From: Spongiimicrobium salis
GTDB lineage: Bacteria > Bacteroidota > Bacteroidia > Flavobacteriales > Flavobacteriaceae
Length of the DNA stretch: 64,000 nt
Assembly: GCF_043678055.1 (NCBI RefSeq)
Contig: NZ_JBHEQA010000003.1
Location: forward strand, 124,001-188,000
Direction: 5' to 3'
The notes under the pieces are model-generated. The model was given only the letters and a program-made list of their open reading frames with translations, was not told where the DNA came from and ran no database searches. Of the stretch, positions 34,833 to 41,749 are shown in pieces. Position 1 is the stretch's first letter, and each line of letters begins with the position of its first letter. Made by a program: the position numbers and the translations under genes.

Positions 34833-36962
34833 TTATTTTATTTCTTTAATGTGCATTTCCTCAAATTTCATGATATAGGATGCCTTATTAAAATACCCTG
34901 CATTAAATTCTTTGCTATATTGAAATTTGTGCCCTGTATATTCCGTTTCCCCAATGGTCTGGGAAGCTTCAAAAAGATTGTTTTTATAGGCCAGTTTCAA
35001 CAAGAGATCATAGGTAATATCAAAACCACGGATGGCATATTTGTCTGGTTCCGAGCCAAACCTCGCTGTATATCTTTTTACAAATCCATCGTTCCCCACT
35101 TCTCTATAAGGGGAAGGATAAGAGAAATTTAAATTGGAAAGATGGGAGGTAGAGACTGCATTATTATCCTCAAAAGCTCTATTCTTATTGGTCGTAAGCA
35201 TTCTAACCTTGATTTCTTCGGTATTCGATGAATTCAAAATGGAACTTATACTGGATACAATATTACTTTTCATTGTTTCTACAAAAACCCAATTTTCATT
35301 TTGCTCCGAGAGCAATAATTCAAATTTATCACGATCAATGGCTATGTTCTTCTCTTCCTCGATAAGCTCAATGAGTTTTGCATCCGGAAATTTCTGTTTG
35401 ATCAAACTGGCTACTTCCTTATTTTCTTTATCCGCAATGACAATTATATTTTCAGAAGTACGATGTTCTGCAATATAATTCAACATTTTTTCCCGTAGTA
35501 CTTGGGTATCGGTTATAGGAAAAAATACGTTTCTAAGATTGGCACTACTTTTTGAAGCCAAGGGAGTAATCACTGGAATTTGATAATTCGCAGCCATTTG
35601 TGCTACTTCCGGCAAAAATTTGGAATCTAGAGGGCCAAATATGGCACTGACGTTTCTAAGGTCTGTATTCGACAAAATTTCCCTCGTTTTTGCTGCATTC
35701 TTTTCGGTGTCAAAAGTGGTGACATCCACGGAGATTCCCAACTTGGCTATAGAGTCTATAGCTACAAGGGCCCCGGTATATAGTCCCAAACTGATTTTGA
35801 TATCATTGCGATTCTCAATAAGTTTCTGTGTTGCTTTCCTATTTGCCGTATTGATCTTGTCCAATCGGAAAGGCAGCATAAAGACCAATTTTGGCCGATT
35901 TGCCACATCTATACTATCCAATAGGTTAATACGATCTAGAATTAAGGCATCCTTAACTTCAAAGTCGCCCACTTGATCTTTTGGAATCTTTAAAATCATG
36001 CCCGCTTTAAAGCCATCTTTTATTGCCGGATTCAAGGCCAGGATTTCTTCATAGGTCATTCCAAATTTTCTAGTCAGTCGAAATTCATTCTGCTTTGGCT
36101 TCACCTGGTAGAAAATGTAATTGTCCGTATTTATAGCTCCGAAATCCGTTTTCTTCTGTGGAATACGAAGGACCATACCTTCCTTTAACCCTCCTCGTTC
36201 CACAATTTCGGGGTTCAACTTCATCAATTCATCTGCAGTAACCCCAAATTCTTTTTCCAATCGGTAAAATCCAATCTTCGGAGGTACGGTGTACGAAGTA
36301 TACAATTGTGTCTCTGTGTTTTCTACAGAACTTCCGGCTATCTTAGGCAATTTTAACTCCGCTCCTTCTGCAAGATCACTGTTTAGCTTAGATAACTGGG
36401 GGTTTAGGGCCAGAAGGCTATCCATAGTAATATTACGGGTATGAGCAATACTCCAACGTGTTTCTTTAGCCTTTACAATATACGTTTCATAATCTTCTTC
36501 ATTGATCGTATGCTCTGCTTTTTTAACACGTTTGTATTTAGGAATCTTCAGCACCATGCCCCTTTTTAAACGAGAGGCGTACAATTTGCTATTATACCGT
36601 TTTAATTCTGCTTCCGAAATTTTATAGCGTTGGGTGATGCTATACAGTGTTTCCCTTTTTCGTACTCTATGTTTCCCAAAACCAACAGGCTCTTCCTGAT
36701 CTTCTTTTTCTGCAGAACTATCTGCCGCACCAGTGGCTGAAGGAATCACTAAAATTGTATTGGGACGTAAACTATCTCCTTTTTTAAGCTCTTTATTGTA
36801 GGTCAGGATATTGTCTACGCTAAGATTGTATTGGCGGGCAATGCCTTCCAAAGTTTCGCCGTTCTTTACTTTATGCGTTTTATATTGCTGCCCTATTGCT
36901 ACAGAACAGCTTAGCATACTAATAACCAACGTTACAATAAAAATCTTGGGCACTCTGCTCAT
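34833..36962 (-). CDS. Secreted protein with five LysM domains and a periplasmic-binding fold
   Basis: About 709 residues with a signal peptide (ending near AIGQQ). Five LysM repeats follow, at about 25-75, 95-145, 155-210, 220-275 and 285-335, each ending in a strand such as NTILVIP, GMVLKIP or AELKLP. A type I periplasmic-binding domain (Peripla_BP_6) covers about 350-700, with LVFMLPFRLDKIN, ALVAIDSIAKLGI, IFGPLDSKFLPEVAQ and PVITPLASKS. LysM binds peptidoglycan, so this may be a wall-bound ligand receptor. The ATG at 36962 follows the guaA stop by 2 bases; another ATG at 36974 overlaps guaA. Confidence 0.85.
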   Translation of the reverse strand: MSRVPKIFIVTLVISMLSCSVAIGQQYKTHKVKNGETLEGIARQYNLSVDNILTYNKELKKGDSLRPNTILVIPSATGAADSSAEKEDQEEPVGFGKHRVRKRETLYSITQRYKISEAELKRYNSKLYASRLKRGMVLKIPKYKRVKKAEHTINEEDYETYIVKAKETRWSIAHTRNITMDSLLALNPQLSKLNSDLAEGAELKLPKIAGSSVENTETQLYTSYTVPPKIGFYRLEKEFGVTADELMKLNPEIVERGGLKEGMVLRIPQKKTDFGAINTDNYIFYQVKPKQNEFRLTRKFGMTYEEILALNPAIKDGFKAGMILKIPKDQVGDFEVKDALILDRINLLDSIDVANRPKLVFMLPFRLDKINTANRKATQKLIENRNDIKISLGLYTGALVAIDSIAKLGISVDVTTFDTEKNAAKTREILSNTDLRNVSAIFGPLDSKFLPEVAQMAANYQIPVITPLASKSSANLRNVFFPITDTQVLREKMLNYIAEHRTSENIIVIADKENKEVASLIKQKFPDAKLIELIEEEKNIAIDRDKFELLLSEQNENWVFVETMKSNIVSSISSILNSSNTEEIKVRMLTTNKNRAFEDNNAVSTSHLSNLNFSYPSPYREVGNDGFVKRYTARFGSEPDKYAIRGFDITYDLLLKLAYKNNLFEASQTIGETEYTGHKFQYSKEFNAGYFNKASYIMKFEEMHIKEIK

Positions 36963-36964
36963 AT

Positions 36965-38497
36965 TTATTCCCATTCTATGGTAGCCGGAGGTTTTGAACT
37001 AATGTCATATACGACCCTATTTACTCCTTTTACCTTATTAATTATTTCATTCGATGTCTTCTGCAAAAATTCATAGGGTAAATTTACCCAATCTGCAGTC
37101 ATTCCGTCCGTACTCTCCACTGCTCGTAAAGCTACGCATTTTTCATAAGTCCGTTCATCTCCCATAACCCCTACACTATTTACGGGCAAAAGCATGGCTC
37201 CGGCCTGCCAAACCTTATCATAAAGGCCATTTTTTTTCAATCCATTGATAAAAATGGCATCTACATCCTGTAAAATGGCCACTTTTTCTGGAGTAATGTC
37301 CCCCAAAATACGTATAGCCAGACCTGGTCCCGGAAAAGGATGTCTTCCCAATAACGCTGGATCTATGCCCATACTTGCTCCCACTCTTCTCACCTCATCC
37401 TTAAAGAGCATTCGCAACGGTTCTACAACCTTTAATTTCATATAATCTGGCAAACCGCCTACATTATGATGGCTCTTAATTGTTGCCGATGGACCTCCGG
37501 TTGCAGAAACTGATTCTATAACATCAGGATAAATGGTCCCTTGAGCCAACCATTTAGCATCCTCTACCAATTGGGATTCATCATCAAAAACTTCAATAAA
37601 GACCCTTCCAATGGTTTTACGTTTTTTCTCCGGATCGCTCTCTCCTGCCAAATTATCCAAAAAACGTGCCGAAGCGTCTACTCCTTTTACATTGAGTCCC
37701 ATTCCTTGGTACTGTTCCAAGACATCATTAAACTCATTTTTACGCAGAAGTCCGTTGTTTACAAAAATACAATGGAGGTTCTTTCCTATGGCCTTATGCA
37801 ACAAAATAGCTGCAACAGAAGAATCAACACCTCCGGACAATCCGAGAATCACTTTGTCATTTCCAATCTTTTCCTTCAACTCCTTTACCGTAGTATCCAC
37901 AAAGGAATCTGGCGTCCAAGTTTGGGCAACCCCTGCTATATTAACTAAAAAATTTTGCAATAATTGTTTTCCATCCGTAGTATGATACACTTCGGGGTGA
38001 AATTGTATGGCATAGGTATCTTCATCGGCTATCTTATATGCAGCATTTTCCACATCATGCGTACTTGCCAAAAGCACCGCTTTTTCGGGCAATGTCTTGA
38101 TAGTATCACTATGGCTCATCCATACTTGACTTCCTACTGTAATGTTATTCAAGAAAGCAGCTTCTTGATCTACAAAAGAAAGGTTGGCTCTACCGTATTC
38201 CCTTGTATTGGATGGCGCTACATTTCCACCGTTGAAATGTGCTATGTATTGGGCCCCGTAACAGACTGCCAATAAAGGTTTCTTTCCCTTAATTTCCGAT
38301 AAATCCACATGAGGGGCATCTTCCGCTCGCACAGAGAAAGGAGAACCTGAAAGAATAACGGCTTTGTATGACGAAATATCTTCAGGAAGATGGTTATAGG
38401 GTTTAATTTCACAAAAAATATTAAGTTCCCGTACTCTTCTAGCGATGAGTTGTGTATACTGAGAACCAAAATCTAAAATTAGGACGTTGTTTTGCAT
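36965..38497 (-). CDS. guaA: GMP synthase (glutamine-hydrolysing)
   Basis: This enzyme converts XMP to GMP. The 510-residue protein starts with the amidotransferase domain (VLILDFGSQYTQLIARRVRE; nucleophile in LLAVCYGAQYIAHF; AIQFHPEVYHT). The ATP pyrophosphatase with LGLSGGVDSSVAAILL comes next, then the dimerisation domain ending in NRVVYDISSKPPATIEWE. The frame reaches a TTG at 38503, but the ATG at 38497 starts the normal MQNNVLILDFG. A promoter box ends 3 bases before that ATG. The LysM fusion gene follows with 2 bases between, so the two are coupled. Confidence 0.97.
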   Translation of the reverse strand: MQNNVLILDFGSQYTQLIARRVRELNIFCEIKPYNHLPEDISSYKAVILSGSPFSVRAEDAPHVDLSEIKGKKPLLAVCYGAQYIAHFNGGNVAPSNTREYGRANLSFVDQEAAFLNNITVGSQVWMSHSDTIKTLPEKAVLLASTHDVENAAYKIADEDTYAIQFHPEVYHTTDGKQLLQNFLVNIAGVAQTWTPDSFVDTTVKELKEKIGNDKVILGLSGGVDSSVAAILLHKAIGKNLHCIFVNNGLLRKNEFNDVLEQYQGMGLNVKGVDASARFLDNLAGESDPEKKRKTIGRVFIEVFDDESQLVEDAKWLAQGTIYPDVIESVSATGGPSATIKSHHNVGGLPDYMKLKVVEPLRMLFKDEVRRVGASMGIDPALLGRHPFPGPGLAIRILGDITPEKVAILQDVDAIFINGLKKNGLYDKVWQAGAMLLPVNSVGVMGDERTYEKCVALRAVESTDGMTADWVNLPYEFLQKTSNEIINKVKGVNRVVYDISSKPPATIEWE

Positions 38498-38500
38498 GGG

Positions 38501-38508
38501 CAAAAATA
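38501..38508 (-). promoter_or_regulatory. -7 promoter box for guaA
   Basis: Minus strand TATTTTTG is an exact TAnnTTTG match with a TTTT tract at about the -33 spacing. It ends 3 bases before the guaA ATG, which would make the mRNA start at or beside the start codon (leaderless). A true promoter further upstream is not excluded. Confidence 0.4.
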
Positions 38509-38586
38509 ATCAAATCAACGTTTTGGGAAAACTTCTAAAGGAATATTTATGGAAAGGTTTTCAACAGAAGTAAAAACGTCTATTTA

Positions 38587-38637
38587 GCAGCGATTACGCA
38601 TAAGTAATCCATACATCCCTTAAGCTAAAGGCCGCTG
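38587..38637. other. Potential branched hairpin in the guaA upstream region
   Basis: In the 331-base gap between guaA and the peptide gene, CAGCG (38588-38592) and CGCTG (38633-38637) enclose the perfect inner stem GATTAC/GTAATC (38592-38609, 6-base loop). The first base of that stem is shared with the outer one. No riboswitch class is recognised. It sits about 90-140 bases upstream of guaA on that strand. The rest of the gap shows nothing definite. Confidence 0.3.
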
Positions 38638-38828
38638 AAAATTGCATTTAAAATGCCTACCATTTCAGAAAATAGATAGGCAAAGAAGAAGAGATTTACA
38701 TGCATTAACTTAAACTATTTCTATACAGTTGCAACATATTTACATACAGAATATATAAAATAATGGGTAAGTGGAATTTGCATAGCACAAAAAAGTATTT
38801 TTAGTCTTCACTATAAAAATGTAAAATC

Positions 38829-39023
38829 ATGAAGAAAAAAGAAACTACAAGGCTACATTTATTAAAAGAAAAAGTAACCGTACTTACAAGGGTTACAGAT
38901 TTGATCAAGGGTGGAGATGACACCACGCGACCCGCAGGAAGGGATACTACACGTCCTAATAGGAGAGATACTACACGTCCAAGCAATCTTAACACGACCA
39001 ATACTTGGGCAACCCTAGGATAA
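38829..39023 (+). CDS. Small repeat peptide, possible RiPP precursor
   Basis: A 64-residue peptide of no recognised family. The N-terminal half is basic and carries LHLLKEKVTVL (residues 9-19). It fits the L-x-L-x-K-x-x-[IV]-x-x-L spacing seen in leader peptides of Bacteroidota ribosomal natural products, and is followed by a Gly-Gly at 28-29 like a double-glycine cleavage site. The C-terminal half is four octads: DTTRPAGR, DTTRPNRR, DTTRPSNL and the degenerate NTTNTWAT (from residues 31, 39, 47, 55). There is no Cys and no modification gene nearby. An imperfect promoter (TATTTTTA, 38796-38803) lies 25 bases upstream. A chance frame over a DNA repeat is the alternative. Confidence 0.55.
   Translation: MKKKETTRLHLLKEKVTVLTRVTDLIKGGDDTTRPAGRDTTRPNRRDTTRPSNLNTTNTWATLG
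38919..39014 (+). repeat. 24-bp tandem repeat encoding DTTRP octads
   Basis: Four consecutive 24-base units (38919, 38943, 38967, 38991). The second and third share GATACTACACGTCC exactly; the first uses different codons for the same DTTRP, so the peptide is conserved more than the DNA. The fourth has drifted. Confidence 0.7.
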
Positions 39024-39027
39024 AAAT

Positions 39028-39052
39028 GGGTGTATTATAATGGTTTACACCC
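39028..39052 (+). terminator. Hairpin just after the repeat-peptide gene
   Basis: GGGTGTA (39028-39034) pairs with TACACCC (39046-39052) around an 11-base loop, starting 5 bases past the stop codon. No T run follows, so it may be an mRNA 3' stem rather than a full terminator. Confidence 0.35.
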
Positions 39053-39109
39053 CACACTATGGTCCATGCCATCTATAAACGAAGAAAGTCTGGGAACCAC
39101 CCCGGAAAA

Positions 39110-39207
39110 NNNNNNNNNNNNNNNNNNNNNNNNNNNNNNNNNNNNNNNNNNNNNNNNNNNNNNNNNNNNNNNNNNNNNNNNNNNNNNNNNNNNNNNNNNN
39201 NNNNNNN
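39110..39207. other. Assembly gap (98 Ns)
   Basis: A run of unknown bases inside the repeat array. The sequence on its left is a chimera of two neighbouring hairpins and the right side begins the 166-bp repeat, so the gap probably reflects unresolved tandem copies. Its true length is unknown. Confidence 0.95.
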
Positions 39208-39515
39208 AAATAACCAAACCAAACTTACAAAATTATGAAACTCTAGTATTCTAAAGTGTTCCCTCTTATAGTCGAACGTTTTTTGGATTACTTACAAAAA
39301 ATCTTTTTTAAAACGAAGAAAGTCTGGGAACCACCCCAGACTTTAAATTTTATTCCCGGGAACCACCCCGGAAAAATAACCAAACCAAACTTACAAAATT
39401 ATGAAACTCTAGTATTCTAAAGTGTTCCCTCTTATAGTCGAACGTTTTTTGATTACTTACAAAAAATCTTTTTTAAACGAAGAAAGTCTGGGAACCACCC
39501 CAGACTTTAAAATTT
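39208..39515 (+). repeat. Tandem 166-bp direct repeat (two visible copies)
   Basis: Copy 1 starts at 39208 and copy 2 at 39374, a period of 166 bases; they are almost identical over about 135 bases (one A and one G missing in copy 2). Each holds the tract CCAAACCAAACTTACAAAAT, an ATG AAA CTC TAG mini-frame (ATG at 39235 and 39401), then an AT-rich stretch and the AAAGTCTGGG hairpin. The near identity indicates recent duplication. No protein-coding capacity beyond three codons is seen. Confidence 0.8.
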
Positions 39516-39628
39516 ATATTCCGACGAGCAATCGGAATTACAAACATAAAACTCAAATAATCACAGCAATTTTTTATTCGAACTAACTCAATCAAATTAA
39601 ATAAAGCCTGGTAACCACCCCAGGCTTT

Positions 39629-39945
39629 AAAATAAAATCAATTAAACCAAACACATAAACTTATTAAAATTTTTCATAGCGATTTATTCCCTAAGTCTAA
39701 TTTCTCAATCAATTTATTATAAAACAATTCAAAGGAAGAATACCCTACCTGAATTCTAAAAATATTTTCAAAAATGTATAAAAAGAATGCTAAAATTCGA
39801 TTCAAAAAACAATAAAACACTGATAAACAATTAACTAAAAGATAATTAAAGAACACTTTTTCTTTAAAAAAAATTAATTTTTATGCAAGCTGTTAACGCG
39901 TATAAAGAAATGTCATAAGAATATAGTACTCATGATCATAACGCT
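39629..39945. other. AT-rich intergenic stretch
   Basis: About 320 bases between the last AACCAC hairpin and bshC. It is very AT-rich with no convincing gene, RNA or promoter; a hydrophobic 60-codon minus-strand frame is judged spurious. Nothing definite is seen. Confidence 0.5.
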
Positions 39946-41553
39946 TTACTGAAGTTTTAAAATAGTAAATTGACCCGCTAGCGGTTTTAAAGACGATAGT
40001 AGTTGGGGAATTAAATTTTCGCCATATTCTAAATAAAGTTCAGAAAAATTTTGGTTCCTTTCCTGCAAAGATTGCCCGGGAAAAAGTTCATTTTGTAAAT
40101 CCGTAATACGAACAACCTGATCCTTTAGTTTCCGCTTTTGTGCTTTAAGCAAGCGTTTTTCTAAATGGTCCAATCCCTTTTTTTGTTTCACCTCTTGTGC
40201 TTTTACAGCGCCGAGAAAGGAAGCATCTGTTTGTTCTGCCAATTCATGAAGAGCAGCAAACTGTTCTTCCAATACTTTTTTCTGGGGTGCGAAATCAATA
40301 TTGATATTGGAAATTTGCCTAATCTTTTTATTGATAAAACTGTTTTGTTTTAAAAAAAGATCGGCAGGAGTGATATGGAGTTTCTCTAATTTTTGAAATT
40401 GCTTTTCACTAATCGCCAAGACCGAATTCCGGAGCAATAGCATTGGAAACGGAACTCCCATGAGTTCAAAAGATGCCTTTAATTCCAACCAATAAGCCAA
40501 TTCTCCACCACCCCCAATATAACATAGGTTGGGCAATATGACTTCTTGATACAAAGGCCTTGCAATTACATTGGGGGAAAAACGTTCCGGATAGCGCTCC
40601 AATTCTTCCAACAATGCCTTTTCGGTAAAACGAATGTCCGTACCATTGATATAAAATCCATTTTCGTCGGCAACAATACGCTCCCTGATATCTCCCGTTC
40701 CCAAATAGAAATAATTAATTTCCCTGGGGTTTACCTGTATATTGTATTTTTCCGGAAGTGCTGCAATCTTATGTATCGTGTTGGATACCGCCTTAAAAGA
40801 GGAATTTTCCAGAATATCTCTTTTGGCATAGGGAATCAACTGTTTTTTCAAAGCATGATCATCTCCATCTACAATCACCAAACCATGGGTTCCAAATAGC
40901 GCATTGGCCAAATACCTAGTAGCAGCAGTAAGATTGTCGTGCTCTAAATAGGCTTTGCCAAACCATTCTTTTAAGGTATTCGCGTTAATGCTACCCCCTA
41001 ATTCTTGCGCAAAAGCTGTATACACGATATCAAGACCCTTAGTATCTAAATGACCAACAGCCCCTGTTGCCTCTTTATTCCATTGAATCTTCTTTCCTGT
41101 GTAATTAAAATAATTAATCTCTTCAAAGTCGTGATCCTCGGTGGCCATCCAATATATCGGCACAAAATTATACGCGGGATAAGCTTCTTTTAATTCCTTG
41201 GTAAGATTAATGGTAGATATGATTTTATATAAGAAATATAGCGGACCTGTAAATAAATTCAATTGATGCCCTGTAACCACTGTAAAGGTCTTCTCTTCTT
41301 TCAAGGAATTGATATGAGCTGCGGTTGCTTTAGAGATGACGGTGTCCTTATATTGCGCTTCTAAGCAGTCATGGAGTACTTTTCTACTTTCTTTGGAAAA
41401 AGAAGCCCCCTTTTCTTCTAATTGTTCCTTAAAATTCTCAAGATTCGGATACCTATTATAAAAGGAGCGGAGATGTGTTTTCTCTTCAACATAATCACAT
41501 ATAAGTTTCGAAAAATAACCAGTTTCCTGAAAAGGGATATATTTAATGCTCAT
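39946..41553 (-). CDS. bshC: Putative cysteine ligase BshC (bacillithiol biosynthesis)
   Basis: This 535-residue enzyme adds cysteine to glucosaminyl malate as the last step of bacillithiol synthesis. Family blocks visible are VVTGHQLNLFTGPLYFLYKI (a nucleotide-fold start), PIYWMATEDHDFEEINYF, YIGGGGELAYWLELK and PFPMLLLRNSVLAI. A C-terminal coiled coil (about 420-500, rich in Lys/Glu/Leu) completes the BshC layout. BshA and BshB genes are not in the window. Bacillithiol is the main low-molecular-weight thiol in many Flavobacteriia. The gene is single, with a near-consensus promoter (minus strand TATCTTTA) just upstream. Confidence 0.93.
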   Translation of the reverse strand: MSIKYIPFQETGYFSKLICDYVEEKTHLRSFYNRYPNLENFKEQLEEKGASFSKESRKVLHDCLEAQYKDTVISKATAAHINSLKEEKTFTVVTGHQLNLFTGPLYFLYKIISTINLTKELKEAYPAYNFVPIYWMATEDHDFEEINYFNYTGKKIQWNKEATGAVGHLDTKGLDIVYTAFAQELGGSINANTLKEWFGKAYLEHDNLTAATRYLANALFGTHGLVIVDGDDHALKKQLIPYAKRDILENSSFKAVSNTIHKIAALPEKYNIQVNPREINYFYLGTGDIRERIVADENGFYINGTDIRFTEKALLEELERYPERFSPNVIARPLYQEVILPNLCYIGGGGELAYWLELKASFELMGVPFPMLLLRNSVLAISEKQFQKLEKLHITPADLFLKQNSFINKKIRQISNINIDFAPQKKVLEEQFAALHELAEQTDASFLGAVKAQEVKQKKGLDHLEKRLLKAQKRKLKDQVVRITDLQNELFPGQSLQERNQNFSELYLEYGENLIPQLLSSLKPLAGQFTILKLQ

Positions 41554-41716
41554 GCTTTTTCTAAAAATACGGGTAAAGATAAAACTCTAGTGACTGCCAA
41601 TTCCTAAAAATACGTTAAGAAGTTGGAAATAGCACGAAATCAATCCATCAAATTCATCTGGTAAAACACCTAAAAGCCGATGCAATATAATGATCTGTAA
41701 TTTCATGAATTATTGT

Positions 41717-41724
41717 TAGCTTTG
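41717..41724 (+). promoter_or_regulatory. -7 promoter box for the M14 peptidase gene
   Basis: TAGCTTTG matches TAnnTTTG exactly, with TCTG (near TTTG) 19 bases upstream. It ends 25 bases before the ATG at 41750. Confidence 0.5.
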
Positions 41725-41749
41725 GCACATTCGATTTAAATACCCATTT

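Larger units (their letters stand above)
39085..39628. repeat. Array of hairpins with a conserved AACCAC loop
   Basis: Five hairpin-like elements share the loop AACCAC(C): 39085-39109 (chimeric, running into the gap), 39319-39344 (AAAGTCTGGG/CCCAGACTTT), 39356-39371 (CCGGG/CCCGG), 39483-39508 (AAAGTCTGGG/CCCAGACTTT) and 39603-39628 (AAAGCCTGG/CCAGGCTTT). Stem bases change in a compensated way (AGTCTGGG, CCGGG, AGCCTGG) while the loop stays the same. On the minus strand the stems are followed by moderately T-rich sequence. A different hairpin (ATTCCGA/TCGGAAT, 39518-39538) lies among them. They could be terminators or a repeated regulatory or binding element. Confidence 0.7.

Noticed and set aside
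38801..39001. Minus-strand frame with repeated GRVVSL units opposite the DTTRP peptide
   Set aside because: It is the mirror of the 24-base DNA repeat on the other strand. The plus-strand frame has a leader-like N-terminus and codon-varied repeats, so that one is preferred.
39085..39628. CRISPR array
   Set aside because: The repeated hairpins differ in stem sequence and the material between them is itself duplicated, not unique spacers; no cas genes are present.
39674..39856. Hydrophobic 60-codon frame on the minus strand in the AT-rich gap
   Set aside because: Low-complexity Phe/Leu/Asn translation of AT-rich DNA, no promoter, no partner gene, no recognisable domain.
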